Positions 19,553 to 29,761 of a DNA stretch of 45,071 nucleotides are shown here, piece after piece. The notes beneath the pieces are model-generated. The model was given only the letters and a program-made list of their open reading frames with translations. It had not been told where the DNA came from and ran no database searches. The position numbers were made by a program, and so were the translations under genes. Each line of letters begins with the position of its first letter. The stretch's first letter is position 1. The stretch comes from Chloroflexota bacterium. Lineage in GTDB: Bacteria > Chloroflexota > Ktedonobacteria > Ktedonobacterales > Ktedonobacteraceae. The stretch is from contig CADDYT010000042.1 of the NCBI GenBank assembly GCA_902810755.1, positions 1 through 45,071 on the forward strand, read 5' to 3'.

Positions 19553-20887
19553 CTAGGATGTGGTCGTTGAGGCCGATTCAAACGTGAATCGGGCCAGCAT
19601 CACCATAAAGTATTGCGTATTGACGGTGCTGTACAGGCTTTGCGGGGCTTGCAGTTCAATGATGTATCCTTTGCCCTGGTGAACGGTGGCGTAGACTTCT
19701 ACCTGCTCCACCGCATTGTTCTGGTCAGGGTTCTGGTAGGTTGCGATCTCATATGTCCACGTCTCGCCGCCAATCGTGGTGGTGGTGGAAGCCGAGATAG
19801 GCGTCGTCACCTGATAGCCTGGCTTACCGGCAAAGTTTGTTTGCAGGTCGTTTTCGATCAACTGTCCAGCCGAACTGCTGGTGACGCCCTGCGTTTTGAA
19901 GGCGGCGTATTCGTCGGTCTGCGCGGGATTGGTGAACTGCACCCCGGTTGCGTCTGCCGTTTGCCCCTGCTGCCAGCTCGCCGGATATTCGACAAGGTAG
20001 CCGTTGGTGGTGCAGGCGGTATCGCACCAGGCGAAGTTGGGGTCGGGCGCGGGCGTTGGCGCGACCGTTGGTGAGGGCGTCGGCGTTGGCGCGGTTGTCG
20101 GCGTCGGGCTGGGGATGGATGTGGGCGAAGGGGCGGTCGTCGCTGCGACGGTAGGCGTGGCCACTGCTCTGGGCGATGAATGGCGTGTCAGGTAGAGCGT
20201 GCCGAAAGCAACGGCGGCCAGCAGCGCGATCACCAGAAATACGCAGGCAAGCACGAGTACCATGCTATTCTGTCTTTGTGACGGAGGCGTGAGTTTTGAC
20301 TGTGCCGTATAGCCCTGGCCGGGCGCGAAACCGGGTACCGGCGAATAGGATACGCCGCCATACGAGGTCGGCTGACCTGGCTGGAATGTTTGCCCTCCCG
20401 GCTGTCCCGTTCCCGCATAACCACCCTGCATGGGGGTGCCGGGAAAGTTCTGCTGCGGGTATGCGCCGGGGTAGCTCTGGCCGCTACCGGGCGGCACCAT
20501 CGGCATTGCTTCGGTCGCATCCTGGTAGAAGTCGCTGGCCTGCTGTGGTGGAACGGGCCATGCCGGAGAGAGCTGCTGGCTCGATCCCACGTTTGGCATC
20601 GGTACGGGCGAGCCTGCCGCAGATGGCATGCTCTGATAGGGCTGCGCGGGCGGTATGATTGCGGAACTGGCAGGCGGATACAGGCTGTTTTGCGATGGCC
20701 TGCCTGTACCTGCTGTTCCCTGCGTTCCCGCCATATTACGAGTGGAATACGTATTTGCAAAGCCGCTGCGCGGTGAAGGAGTATTCACCATCTCGGTTGG
20801 GCGTGCCGGGGGCATATTGGGGGTTCCGCATTGTCCACAGAACGCCTCATCCGGTCCGACCTCATTTCCGCACTTCGGGCATTTCAT
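19553..20887 (-). CDS. Zinc-ribbon, single-pass membrane protein with extracellular domain
   Basis: The N-terminus has two CxxC pairs (CPKC and CGQC), a zinc-ribbon. It is followed by about 200 residues rich in Pro, Gly, Gln and Ser, a single membrane helix (about 233-255), a Thr-Pro/Ser-Pro linker, and a C-terminal domain of about 160 residues. That domain has paired Cys (WCDTACTTNGY) and probably lies outside the cell. No enzyme motif is seen. The ATG at 20,887 fits the AGGA ribosome-binding site better than the in-frame GTG at 20,893. It is probably a cell-surface or stress-sensing protein and shares an operon with the membrane synthase-like gene. Confidence 0.85.
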   Translation of the reverse strand: MKCPKCGNEVGPDEAFCGQCGTPNMPPARPTEMVNTPSPRSGFANTYSTRNMAGTQGTAGTGRPSQNSLYPPASSAIIPPAQPYQSMPSAAGSPVPMPNVGSSQQLSPAWPVPPQQASDFYQDATEAMPMVPPGSGQSYPGAYPQQNFPGTPMQGGYAGTGQPGGQTFQPGQPTSYGGVSYSPVPGFAPGQGYTAQSKLTPPSQRQNSMVLVLACVFLVIALLAAVAFGTLYLTRHSSPRAVATPTVAATTAPSPTSIPSPTPTTAPTPTPSPTVAPTPAPDPNFAWCDTACTTNGYLVEYPASWQQGQTADATGVQFTNPAQTDEYAAFKTQGVTSSSAGQLIENDLQTNFAGKPGYQVTTPISASTTTTIGGETWTYEIATYQNPDQNNAVEQVEVYATVHQGKGYIIELQAPQSLYSTVNTQYFMVMLARFTFESASTTTS

Positions 20888-21006
20888 TGACACATCCTCT
20901 TCCTGGTCTATTTATTGCTTGCTGCTCTTCTACGCTCGTGATGCGCTCTCATACAGCTATCCATGCTCTGCTGATTGCATGTTTTATGGAGTGTATGTCC
21001 GCGTTT

Positions 21007-21035
21007 ATTATAACCTATCCAGGAACATATGACCA
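21007..21035 (-). promoter_or_regulatory. Promoter for the zinc-ribbon gene
   Basis: On the minus strand TGGTCA (21,030-21,035) and TATAAT (21,007-21,012) are separated by 17 bp, leaving a leader of about 115 bases before the ATG. The -10 is consensus and the -35 matches 4 of 6. Confidence 0.55.
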
Positions 21036-21053
21036 GCCTTTTGCCTGATTGTC

Positions 21054-21578
21054 TCATCTGGAATCTGGCGTGCTATCCTGCGCGGGCAGAACCCCATCAC
21101 TTTCTCTCAAAAGAACGTGTAATTGTCGTAATCCAACGGAGGCATAGTGATGATAGGCTATGAGAGAATAGCTGGCAAGCCGGTTGTTCTGTGAGGGATG
21201 CCTGCCGGAAAAGGGGCCACAGATGATGAGCCACGCCCAGGGAATCTGCTGCTCAACATTGACGCGCCTCATGTTCTGCCGGTCGGTACTGCTGGCCTCA
21301 GGATAACCGGTCGGGTGGCTGTGATAGACGCCGATAGTTTCTCCTGGATGCTCAAGCTCAAAGTTGAGCAGTTCCTCCGGCGCGAACTCAAAGTAGACCG
21401 GCGATTGGGAGATGTTATGCAGAGGATGCGCCTGCTCAACCAGCCAGTTCCCCTGCTCGTCCACCTTGCCTGTCAGCAGCCCGCACGCCTCTATCTTTGA
21501 TCGTTCCAGTACATCCTGTAGCAGCGTCTTCTGTGCGCAGGCGCTCAAAATAAGCTGCGCGCGTCCATTCTTTTCCAT
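21054..21578 (-). CDS. JAMM/MPN+ metallopeptidase-like protein (Mov34 family)
   Basis: The JAMM zinc site is complete: E30 before ACGLLTG, then H86 and H88 in VYHSHPTGYPEASSTD, with S96 and D99. Bacterial JAMM proteins cleave ubiquitin-like or sulfur-carrier proteins (such as the QbsD/CysO-processing type) from partners. No ThiS/MoaD-like gene is adjacent, so the substrate is unknown. At 174 residues it is essentially a single catalytic domain with a short tail. The ATG has no clear ribosome-binding site. It lies upstream of the zinc-ribbon gene on the same strand but is separated by 160 bases holding that gene's promoter. Confidence 0.9.
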   Translation of the reverse strand: MEKNGRAQLILSACAQKTLLQDVLERSKIEACGLLTGKVDEQGNWLVEQAHPLHNISQSPVYFEFAPEELLNFELEHPGETIGVYHSHPTGYPEASSTDRQNMRRVNVEQQIPWAWLIICGPFSGRHPSQNNRLASYSLIAYHHYASVGLRQLHVLLRESDGVLPAQDSTPDSR

Positions 21579-21679
21579 AGGTGTGTATCAATACTTTCTC
21601 TTTATATGTTTCATGGGGGCGTTGCCACCGTGCAGACAGAACCTGTACGCGCTGGCAAGGCCCGCGCGGCGCGACAGGA

Positions 21680-24394
21680 TTATGATTTGAGCAGGTCAGT
21701 CTTCTTCTGCCCGTATCTCAGCAGCTCGCCGCCGTATTCACCGCTTTCATAGAGCAGATTGGCGACGAGGCCGGTCCAGCCGGTCTGGTGGCTCGCGCCG
21801 AGGCCCGCGCCGTTGTCGCCATGAAAATACTCATAGAAGAGCAGCAGGTCACGCCAGTCCGGGTCTTGCTGGAATTTCTCTATGCCGCCATGCACGGCGC
21901 GGCGTCCCTGTTCGTCGCGCAGGAAAATGTGCGTCAGGCGGTGTGAGAGGTGGCCGGCCACCTCTTCCAGCGTATTGAGATTGCCCGACCCCGTTGGAAA
22001 CTCCACCTTGAAATCATCGCCATAGAAGTGATAGAAAGTGCGCAGGGAAGTGATGACGAGATAGTTGAGTGGGAACCAGATGGGGCCGCGCCAGTTCGAG
22101 TTGCCCCCGAACAGCCCGGTCGTCGACTCTGCCGGTTCGTAATCGATGCTGTGTTCAATGCCCGCAATGCTTATACTGTACGGGTGATCTTTATAGTAGC
22201 GCGAGAGGGCGCGCAGGCCGTAATCGGAAAGAAACTCGCTTTCATCGAGCATGATTTTCAGCACGCGCGGCAGCCGTTTATGGTTGACGATGGAGAGCAG
22301 CATGTGCTGTTTATTACCGTCTTCCGGCAGGATTTCGATATGCTCGTTGATGTCTGGCCAGTTATCGATAAACCACTGCATGCGCCGTTTGAAGGCCGGT
22401 AAACTGTCGAGCAGATCGAATTCGAGGATGGAGACGGCGAAGAGGGGGATGAGGCCAACCATCGAACGCACGCGAATAGGAATGTGTTCCTGACCTCCGT
22501 TATGCAGCACATCGTAGTAAAAACCGTCCTGCTCGTCCCAGAGTTCGATGCCTTCTGTGCCGAGATCGTTCATGGCATGGGCGATGTAGACGAAATGCTC
22601 GAAGAATTTGCTGGCGATATCGTCGTAGGCTGGCTCGGTACGGGCCAGTTCCAGGGCGATGGTCAGCATATTCAGACAATACATGCCCATCCAGCTGGTG
22701 CCGTCCGACTGTTCAAGGTGGCTGCCGTTGGGCAGAATGAGGTTGCGATCAAACACTCCTATATTGTCCAGGCCCAGGAAGCCGCCCTGGAAGACATTCT
22801 GCCCCTCGTAGTCCTTGCGGTTCACCCACCAGGTAAAGTTGAGCAGCAACTTGTGGAAGACCTTTTCCAGGAAGTCGCGGTCTCCTTTGCCGGTCATCTG
22901 TTTTTCGAGCTGATACACGCGATACGCGGCCATCGCATGCACTGGCGGATTGACATCGTTAAAGGCCCATTCGTAGGCAGGTAACTGCCCGTTGGGATGC
23001 ATGTACCACTCGCGCAGCACGAGCAGCAACTGCTCTTTGGCGAAATCGGGGTCGATCAGCGCGAAAGTCGTGCAGTGGAAAGCCCAATCCCAGGCGGCAT
23101 ACCAGGGGTATTCCCAGTTATCGGGCATGGAGATGACATCTGAGTTGTAGAGATGTGTCCACTCGTGGTTGCGCCCGTGAAGCCGCTGCGGCGGGGGCGG
23201 CGGCTGCGCCGGGTCACCTGCCAGCCAGGTTTTGACATCATAATAATAAAACTGCTTGCTCCACAGCATGCCGGCGAAAGCCTGCCGCTGCACGTTGGCC
23301 GCGTCTTCGGAAAGGCTGGGCGGAATGACGGCGGTATAAAACTCATCAGCTTCCTGCCTGCGCTGCTGGAAAATCTCCTCAAATGCTTCGCCAAACGGCA
23401 ACAGCGTATCCGGCGTGCGGTCGCTCAAACGCAACTGGATACGGCGCGTCTCACCAGCCGCCAGAGTCAGGTGATAATGGGCGGCCACCTTCGTGCCAAC
23501 CTCCGCCGGGTTTACCGCTTCACGCCTGCCATGCACAATGTAGGCTTCGATGCTGTCTTTGACGTAAGGGCTGGCGTTCGGCACGCCATAGAGCCGCTGC
23601 AGGTTGGTCTCGTTCTCTGTGAAGAGCAACGTCGGCGTTCCCTCGCAGTAAAGCCAGCGTTGGCCGTAATAATCTTGCTCGGCCTTGATGACCGTGTAAG
23701 CATAGGGAGTAGAGGGCGTTTGCTGCCTGTAGTGGCTGAGGACGGGGCGTGGCGAGTTGGCCTTCCACGACCAGGTATTGCGAAACCAGAGCGTCGGCAG
23801 CAGATCAAGCTCCGCCGCGTCCGGCCCGCGATTAATGACGGTCAGGCGGATGAGGATATCTTCGGCGCTGGCTTTGGCGTATTCGATAAAGATGTCAAAG
23901 TAGCGATTATCGTTAAAGACGCCGGTATCGATCAATTCATATTCGGGATCATTGCGCGTGCGGCGACGATTTTCCTCCACCAGTTCGCTATAAGGGTACG
24001 CGGCCTGCGGATATTTATATAAAGATTTCATATAGCTATGAGTGGGGGTGTTATCAAGATAGTAATAATATTCTTTGACATCCTCGCCGTGATTGCCCTC
24101 CTCTCCGTTGAGGCCGAAGAGTCGCTCTTTCAGAATGGGATCGTGTCCGTTCCAGAAGGCCGGAGCGAAGCAGATATACTGGTGGCGGTCACAGAGGCCG
24201 GAGATGCCGTCTTCCCCCCAGCGGTAGGCTCTGGAGCGCGCATGGTCGTGCGGAAGGTAATCCCAGGCTGTGCCATCGGGGCTATAGTCCTCACGCACCG
24301 TTCCCCACTGCCGCTCGCTCACATACGGCCCCCAGCGTTTCCAGTTGACGATCCTCCGCCGGTTCTCTTCCAGTCGCTCATGCTCAGCAGTCAT
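21680..24394 (-). CDS. GH63-like (MGH1-type) glycoside hydrolase
   Basis: The 904-residue protein belongs to the GH63/mannosylglycerate-hydrolase-like (alpha/alpha)6 group. It has the landmark stretches [14 protein letters not shown], whose Asp is the likely general acid, [15 protein letters not shown], and [15 protein letters not shown]. It has no signal peptide and should act on cytoplasmic alpha-linked sugars, perhaps mannosyl compounds. GAGGAG precedes the ATG. It is divergent from the GH38 alpha-mannosidase across 191 bases, suggesting joint use in breakdown of an alpha-mannose-containing compound. The exact substrate is not determinable. Confidence 0.88.
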   Translation of the reverse strand: MTAEHERLEENRRRIVNWKRWGPYVSERQWGTVREDYSPDGTAWDYLPHDHARSRAYRWGEDGISGLCDRHQYICFAPAFWNGHDPILKERLFGLNGEEGNHGEDVKEYYYYLDNTPTHSYMKSLYKYPQAAYPYSELVEENRRRTRNDPEYELIDTGVFNDNRYFDIFIEYAKASAEDILIRLTVINRGPDAAELDLLPTLWFRNTWSWKANSPRPVLSHYRQQTPSTPYAYTVIKAEQDYYGQRWLYCEGTPTLLFTENETNLQRLYGVPNASPYVKDSIEAYIVHGRREAVNPAEVGTKVAAHYHLTLAAGETRRIQLRLSDRTPDTLLPFGEAFEEIFQQRRQEADEFYTAVIPPSLSEDAANVQRQAFAGMLWSKQFYYYDVKTWLAGDPAQPPPPPQRLHGRNHEWTHLYNSDVISMPDNWEYPWYAAWDWAFHCTTFALIDPDFAKEQLLLVLREWYMHPNGQLPAYEWAFNDVNPPVHAMAAYRVYQLEKQMTGKGDRDFLEKVFHKLLLNFTWWVNRKDYEGQNVFQGGFLGLDNIGVFDRNLILPNGSHLEQSDGTSWMGMYCLNMLTIALELARTEPAYDDIASKFFEHFVYIAHAMNDLGTEGIELWDEQDGFYYDVLHNGGQEHIPIRVRSMVGLIPLFAVSILEFDLLDSLPAFKRRMQWFIDNWPDINEHIEILPEDGNKQHMLLSIVNHKRLPRVLKIMLDESEFLSDYGLRALSRYYKDHPYSISIAGIEHSIDYEPAESTTGLFGGNSNWRGPIWFPLNYLVITSLRTFYHFYGDDFKVEFPTGSGNLNTLEEVAGHLSHRLTHIFLRDEQGRRAVHGGIEKFQQDPDWRDLLLFYEYFHGDNGAGLGASHQTGWTGLVANLLYESGEYGGELLRYGQKKTDLLKS

Positions 24395-24489
24395 ATGTTT
24401 GCTCTCCTCACGACATTGCTCAATGACTCAGCTAATCATACCATATTTGTCTACCGAAATTGTTCCCGGAAATTACTGCTGAGTTATAC

Positions 24490-24518
24490 TTGACCGTGTG
24501 TGAATCAGCATCTATACT
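24490..24518 (+). promoter_or_regulatory. Strong promoter for the GH38 gene
   Basis: TTGACC (24,490-24,495) and TATACT (24,513-24,518) are spaced by exactly 17 bp, giving a leader of about 60 bases for the alpha-mannosidase. Confidence 0.72.
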
Positions 24519-24533
24519 ACATAATAAGCAAAG

Positions 24534-24554
24534 ATATGGAATACGCTTCCATAT
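24534..24554. promoter_or_regulatory. Perfect 8-bp palindrome in the GH38 leader, operator candidate
   Basis: ATATGGAA and TTCCATAT are separated by 5 bases, just downstream of the predicted transcription start. The half-site and spacing resemble operators of dimeric sugar-responsive repressors that block transcription as a roadblock. No regulator gene is adjacent. Confidence 0.5.
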
Positions 24555-24585
24555 GAACATTCTATAGAAAGCGATAGAAAAATCT

Positions 24586-27500
24586 ATGCCTCTTACTGTC
24601 CAGAAACTCCGGGTACGTCTTGCCGAAATGTCCCGCTTTGTTGAAGATGCGCCCGTTGCGCTCTCCCCGATTTTTGTAGCGCCCGCCGACGGGCCGATGA
24701 CGCCTGCCCCCGCTCGCGCTGACCGGCTGTGGACGCCGCTTGAGGTGGGCCAGTTGTGGGGGTTGACGCATGGTACGGTCTGGCTGGCCGCGACGGTGCA
24801 GGTGCCGCAGCAGATGGTCGGGCAACCGTTCGTTTTGCAACTGCTCTGGGATGTGCTGCCGGAAGACAGCCTGCTGCGCCGGTTGGAAGCCACAGCCTTT
24901 CTGGATGGCCGCGCGATTGGCGGCTTCGACTGGGCGCATCGTAAATTGCTACTGCCGCCCAGCGCCTGTGATGGGCGAGCGCACGAGTTAACAATCCAGG
25001 TCTATACCCTCACGCCCATGCCTTTCGACGGCCTGACCATGCAGCTACGGCATGAGGCGGTCTGGAAACTCTATCATACGATGCAGACGGTATTAGAAGT
25101 CTGCGAAGCCTTGCAGGAGCGCGATATTGCGCATTATGTCCTGCTGGAACGCCTCAACACCGCCTATACTATGCTCGATTTGCGTGAGGGCTGGCAGAGC
25201 GAGCGTTTTCGCTGCTCCGCCGCTCAGGCGCTGCAATATTTGCAAACGCACCTGAGCGATGAACTGGTGGGCGGTCGACGCCCGCACGTGCTGGTCAGCG
25301 GACATGCCCATCTGGATGTGGCATGGCAATGGCCCTACTGGCGCACGCGGCAGAAAATTGCCCACACCATCTCCAACGTGCTGGCCTTGATGGAACGCTA
25401 CCCCTTCTACCACTACAGTCAGAGCCAGCCGCAGTTGTTGCAATGGCTGAAGGAAGACGCGCCGGAGATGTATGCGCGGGTCAAAAAGCGCGTGGCCGAG
25501 GGCCGCTTTGAGCCGGTTGGAGCCATGTGGGTCGAGGCGGATTGCAACCTGACTTCGGGCGAATCGCTGGTGCGGCAGATTTTGCACGGCACGCGCTTCA
25601 CCGAGCAGGAATTTGGCATCACGCCGAAGGTGATCTGGCTGCCGGATGTCTTTGGCTACAGCGCCGCCATGCCGCAGATTATGCGCGCCGCCGGTATTCC
25701 CACCTTTATGACCACCAAGATTAGCTGGAACCAGTTCAACCGCCTGCCCAATGATACCTTTCGCTGGCGCGGTATCGATGGTAGCGAAGTGCTGACCCAC
25801 TTCATTACCGCTCCAGACCCTCACCCGGCCTCAACCTATTACACCTACAATGGCCCCATGCGCCCGGAAGGCGTGGCGGGAACATGGACAAATTACCGGC
25901 AGAAGCAGATTAACGATCAGCTTATCTACCTCTGTGGCTGGGGCGATGGCGGCGGCGGTCCCGATGAAAGCCAGCTCGAAAGCCTGCCAACAATGGCCGA
26001 TCTGCCCGATTTTCCAACCGTGAGCATGGGACGTGCTGATACCTACTTTGAAGAACTTTACGAGCGCGTCTGGAATAATCCTCACCTGCCGACATGGGTG
26101 GGCGAACTCTACCTGGAATATCACCGGGGAACCTATACCTCACAGGCGCGCAACAAACAGGCCAACCGCCGCTCCGAATTGCTCTACCGCGACGTGGAAT
26201 TGCTCAACGCCTGGGCTACTCTCTATGGTATGCCTTCGCGCCAGCAGCAACTCAACGCGGGCTGGCGACTCATCCTGCTCAACCAGTTCCATGATGTCCT
26301 GCCCGGCTCCTCCATCCACGAAGTCTACGAAGATACTGACCGTATCTACGCTCAAATACGCGCCATTGGCGAGGAGGTGCGGGACGAGGCCCTGTCTGCG
26401 CTGCGTCGTGAACTGCATGCTGGTCGCGGACAGGTGCTACTACTCAACACATTGCCCTGGCAGCGCAGTGAGCCGCTGACGCTCGCTGCTGACATCGTGT
26501 CGGAAACGGGAAAAGGGCAGCAGGTTACAGGCTGGGATGGCGAGAAGCTTGTGCTGGTGGATGGCGTGCGGCTCCCGGCCTGCGGCGCGCTGGTGGTCGA
26601 TGGCGACGATCTGGTCGGAAGCGGGAACCGTGAGGATGGCTGCTATGCCCTGACGGGCAAGGATGGTCAGATTACCCTGCACAACGATTACTACGAACTC
26701 GCCTTTGCCGCTAACGGAGAGATCAGTCGTCTGTATGATAAGCATGCGGAGCGTGATGTACTGGCAGCCGGACAGACAGGCAATCAACTGGTGGCTTTCG
26801 AGGATCGCCCGCTGACCTACGATGCCTGGGATATTGATATCTTCTACGAGGAGAAGCCCTACCCCCTGCACGAGGCGACACAGCTACGGCTGATTGAGCA
26901 GGGGCCGGTGCGGGTCACGCTCGAAGTGGTGCGCGCGTTCCTGTCGTCGACCATTCGCCAGCGCATCTCGCTCTGGCGCAGTTCGCCGCGCATCGATTTC
27001 GCCACCGAGATTGACTGGCACGAACACCAGATATTGCTGAAATCCGCGTTCCCGCTGGCGATCAACAGCGCCCGCGCTACCTATGAGATTCAGTTCGGCA
27101 GTGTTGAACGGCCCACGCATCGCAACACGTCGTGGGATATGGCGCGCTTCGAGGTTCCCGCCCAGCGCTGGGCCGACCTGAGCGAGGGCGGCTACGGCGT
27201 AAGCCTGCTCAACGATAGCAAATATGGCTATGACATCCATGATAACGTTATGCGCCTGACGCTGCTCAAATCCGGCATCATGCCCGACCCGCAGGCCGAT
27301 CAGGGCCTGCACCGTTTTACCTACAGTCTACTGCCCCATCAGGGAGACTGGCGCGAGGCGGAGACGGTGCGCCGCGCCTATGAACTCAACGTGCCGGTAC
27401 TGGCTCTCAAGGGAGAGGGCGACAGGGAAGATAGGCAGGCGCAGGCGGCCCGGAAAACGCCGGTTTCCTTCGTCAGCGCCGATTGCCAGCATATTGTGGT

Positions 27501-27732
27501 GGAGACGGTCAAACCCGCCGAGGATGGCGACGGCCTGATTGTGCGGCTCTACGAAGCCCACAACCAGCGCGGCCCTTGCTCCATCTCCTTCGCAACCAGG
27601 GTTCTCTCGGCTCAGGAATGCGACCTGCTGGAAGAGCCGATTGGGGATGTCAAGTATGGCGGCAACCGGCTGGATTTCCATGTGCGGCCTTTCGAGATCA
27701 AAACGTTCCGTGTCCGGCTGGCTCGGGCTTGA
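24586..27732 (+). CDS. Alpha-mannosidase, glycoside hydrolase family 38
   Basis: The 1048-residue enzyme has the GH38 layout: an N-terminal extension, a catalytic domain with zinc ligands H240 and D244 in HAHLDVAW (H242 lies between them), the nucleophile D319 in MWVEADCNL, a middle helical domain with NQFHDVLPGSS, and a C-terminal beta domain. It would hydrolyse alpha-mannosyl residues. There is no signal peptide, so it acts in the cytoplasm on imported oligosaccharides or on endogenous mannosides. It has its own promoter and leader palindrome and is divergent from the GH63-like gene. Confidence 0.95.
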   Translation: MPLTVQKLRVRLAEMSRFVEDAPVALSPIFVAPADGPMTPAPARADRLWTPLEVGQLWGLTHGTVWLAATVQVPQQMVGQPFVLQLLWDVLPEDSLLRRLEATAFLDGRAIGGFDWAHRKLLLPPSACDGRAHELTIQVYTLTPMPFDGLTMQLRHEAVWKLYHTMQTVLEVCEALQERDIAHYVLLERLNTAYTMLDLREGWQSERFRCSAAQALQYLQTHLSDELVGGRRPHVLVSGHAHLDVAWQWPYWRTRQKIAHTISNVLALMERYPFYHYSQSQPQLLQWLKEDAPEMYARVKKRVAEGRFEPVGAMWVEADCNLTSGESLVRQILHGTRFTEQEFGITPKVIWLPDVFGYSAAMPQIMRAAGIPTFMTTKISWNQFNRLPNDTFRWRGIDGSEVLTHFITAPDPHPASTYYTYNGPMRPEGVAGTWTNYRQKQINDQLIYLCGWGDGGGGPDESQLESLPTMADLPDFPTVSMGRADTYFEELYERVWNNPHLPTWVGELYLEYHRGTYTSQARNKQANRRSELLYRDVELLNAWATLYGMPSRQQQLNAGWRLILLNQFHDVLPGSSIHEVYEDTDRIYAQIRAIGEEVRDEALSALRRELHAGRGQVLLLNTLPWQRSEPLTLAADIVSETGKGQQVTGWDGEKLVLVDGVRLPACGALVVDGDDLVGSGNREDGCYALTGKDGQITLHNDYYELAFAANGEISRLYDKHAERDVLAAGQTGNQLVAFEDRPLTYDAWDIDIFYEEKPYPLHEATQLRLIEQGPVRVTLEVVRAFLSSTIRQRISLWRSSPRIDFATEIDWHEHQILLKSAFPLAINSARATYEIQFGSVERPTHRNTSWDMARFEVPAQRWADLSEGGYGVSLLNDSKYGYDIHDNVMRLTLLKSGIMPDPQADQGLHRFTYSLLPHQGDWREAETVRRAYELNVPVLALKGEGDREDRQAQAARKTPVSFVSADCQHIVVETVKPAEDGDGLIVRLYEAHNQRGPCSISFATRVLSAQECDLLEEPIGDVKYGGNRLDFHVRPFEIKTFRVRLARA

Positions 27733-27765
27733 TTGAGGCAATATAGATAGCGAATGTTTCGACAG

Positions 27766-28272
27766 CTACCACCGCTCGTGATGTTCCTTCTTCTCGTGAT
27801 GCTCTTTGACCATCTCGATGACGATCGCCAGGGCCACGATAAAGGGGGCATCGACGCCAGGGGCTACGTCGACAGCGTAGCTGTCGCGGTAGAGGGAGAA
27901 CTGGCGACCGATTTGCGCGAGCAGGTTGCCATAGGCATCGGTGACGATGAAGTTCCAGCGCCAGACATCGCCTTTGACGTGGAAGACCATGCCGCCGCCT
28001 TCGACCTTAAAACTCTCACCGAAGAGCTTGAACTGTTCATGCATGCTTGCCCAGTGTTGACCATTGCGATAGATCTCATAATGGGGCAGCAACGAGAGGA
28101 CGCGCTGTTTGATCTCTACCAGCGGCTGCCCGGTATGACGATCAAACATCATGAGATCGTCGCCGACGTGGAAAAATTTGCCGCGTATCTCAAAGACCGG
28201 CCTGTTTCTTTCGTCACGCACGACGAACGCTTCCGTCAGGCTCCACGCTCGCTCGCGAATATGATAACGCAT
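27766..28272 (-). CDS. LURP-one-related (Tubby-C-like fold) protein
   Basis: The 168-residue protein matches the LURP-one/DUF567 pattern: an opening MRYHIRERAWSLTEAFVVRD, then FEIRGKFFHVGDDLMMFD, and a short hydrophobic C-terminal helix ending in His/Glu-rich residues. Family members share a 12-stranded barrel with phospholipid scramblases; the bacterial function is unknown. AAAGGAG lies 9 bases upstream of the ATG and a promoter is visible. It is convergent with the GH38 gene, with 33 bases between the stops. Confidence 0.88.
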   Translation of the reverse strand: MRYHIRERAWSLTEAFVVRDERNRPVFEIRGKFFHVGDDLMMFDRHTGQPLVEIKQRVLSLLPHYEIYRNGQHWASMHEQFKLFGESFKVEGGGMVFHVKGDVWRWNFIVTDAYGNLLAQIGRQFSLYRDSYAVDVAPGVDAPFIVALAIVIEMVKEHHEKKEHHERW

Positions 28273-28302
28273 TGTAAAAAAACTCCTTTGTCAGTGTTCT
28301 TT

Positions 28303-28330
28303 ATCATACGTAAGAGGTTATCCGTGGCAA
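28303..28330 (-). promoter_or_regulatory. Promoter for the LURP-one-related gene
   Basis: On the minus strand TTGCCA (28,325-28,330) and TATGAT (28,303-28,308) are 16 bp apart, about 31 bases before the ATG. Confidence 0.55.
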
Positions 28331-28493
28331 GTATAGCGAATTTACGCAGAGAACACAATATATGCCATGCGAGATAGAAACCTACTTTCCGCAAAACATT
28401 GCCTCTCCATTCTGCATTATAGAATAGTGGGAAACTGATTCAGTAGCTTCTGTATGCGAGAAGCTCTTCGGGTGATATATGAGGAGTATGACC

Positions 28494-29708
28494 ATGCAGG
28501 CTGTATATGCTCACTGCAACGCTATCATAGCGCATAGACGCTTTTTCTGGTGTGCCATGCTATTTGTCAGTCTTGTAGTGTTGAGCGGTTGCGGGCAGAA
28601 CGGCAGTGAAACGGGTGGCTCCGGTACTGCCACTACGACAATAGCTTCTGTGACAACAGGGCCTTCCGGCAAACCGATCCTCTTACAGAAGATTCACATG
28701 TTCAATGCCAGCGCGGGCTGGGCCGTGACGTATAACCCATCTAACGCGAGCCGCATCTTGCGTACCACGACGGGCGTTACCCACTGGCAGGATGTTACGC
28801 CTGCGATCAGCAAGCAGAATGCCATCATCGGCGGGACAGATTTCTTTGATGCGCTGACGGCCTGGGTGGCTGTAGCTATCAATCAGGATGTTTTTGTCTA
28901 CCGCACGGTCGATGGGGGAAAGAGCTGGCAGAAGACGAAGCTGCCAGATCAGAGCGTCGCGCCAGGCCAGCTCTTCTTTCTCAATGCGCGGCTGGGCTGG
29001 ATGCTGGCCGGCAAGGGCGCGGCTATGGGCAGCGAGGCAGTGGATGTGTTGCAAACCGGCGATGGCGGCGCCAGCTGGAAGATCGTTGCTGTCTCCAACA
29101 ACGGCACCGTGAACAATCCAACGGCGATCCCGTTCGGAGGCGATAAATCAGGGCTGAGCTTTGTGAACGCGACCACCGGCTGGATCGTCGGTTCCACGCC
29201 CGCCGACAACTTTGTCTGGCTCTATGTCACGCATGACGCAGGCGCGACCTGGCGGCATCAAACGCTTCCTCTGCCGCCGCAAGCCTTCCAGATTTCGGCC
29301 TTCCCGCCCGTCTTTTTCAATGCGACTGATGGCGTGTTACCCGTCATCATTCCCGGCCCGAAACGCCAGAATACCGTCATCTACATCACTCACGATGCGG
29401 GCGCAAGCTGGCAGGCCACCACTTCCGTACCCGCGTCAGCTTTTGCGGATACTATCGATTTTATCGACATAATGCACGGCTGGATTGCCGACAACACCTT
29501 CGATGCCAGCAGCAATCAATATACCAACAGCACGCTGTATAGCACCGGCGACGGGGGGAGCCACTGGACATCCCACCAGGTAAAACTGGGTACCGGTATA
29601 ATCATGCTTGATTTTGTCTCGCCCACGCAAGGCTGGGCCATTGACTCATCGCAAATGCTCTATCAGACCACAGATGGCGGCCAGAACTGGATGAAGGTTT
29701 TATCATAA
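28494..29708 (+). CDS. Lipoprotein with YCF48/BNR-type beta-propeller repeats
   Basis: The N-terminus has basic residues, a hydrophobic stretch and a lipobox LSGC, marking a membrane-anchored lipoprotein. A Thr/Ser/Gly linker and repeated propeller signatures follow (GWAVTY, DGGKSWQ, LGWMLAG, HDAGATW, DGGSHW, DGGQNWM), as in YCF48/photosystem-II-stability-factor-like and sialidase-type repeats. In non-photosynthetic bacteria these are thought to be extracytoplasmic binding scaffolds. Three in-frame ATGs (28,479, 28,488, 28,494) lie close together; the last is best spaced from GAGGAG. Confidence 0.85.
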   Translation: MQAVYAHCNAIIAHRRFFWCAMLFVSLVVLSGCGQNGSETGGSGTATTTIASVTTGPSGKPILLQKIHMFNASAGWAVTYNPSNASRILRTTTGVTHWQDVTPAISKQNAIIGGTDFFDALTAWVAVAINQDVFVYRTVDGGKSWQKTKLPDQSVAPGQLFFLNARLGWMLAGKGAAMGSEAVDVLQTGDGGASWKIVAVSNNGTVNNPTAIPFGGDKSGLSFVNATTGWIVGSTPADNFVWLYVTHDAGATWRHQTLPLPPQAFQISAFPPVFFNATDGVLPVIIPGPKRQNTVIYITHDAGASWQATTSVPASAFADTIDFIDIMHGWIADNTFDASSNQYTNSTLYSTGDGGSHWTSHQVKLGTGIIMLDFVSPTQGWAIDSSQMLYQTTDGGQNWMKVLS

Positions 29709-29761
29709 AAGAGTATCTCGTCCCGATGTGTTATGCTTCGCTACGCATGCTATGGCTGAGT

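Noticed and set aside
20040..20170. Repetitive DNA in the zinc-ribbon gene
   Set aside because: It encodes a Thr-Pro/Ser-Pro linker in frame and is explained by protein composition.
23153..24022. A 289-codon open frame antisense to the GH63-like gene
   Set aside because: The minus-strand gene carries the glycosidase motifs throughout this stretch.
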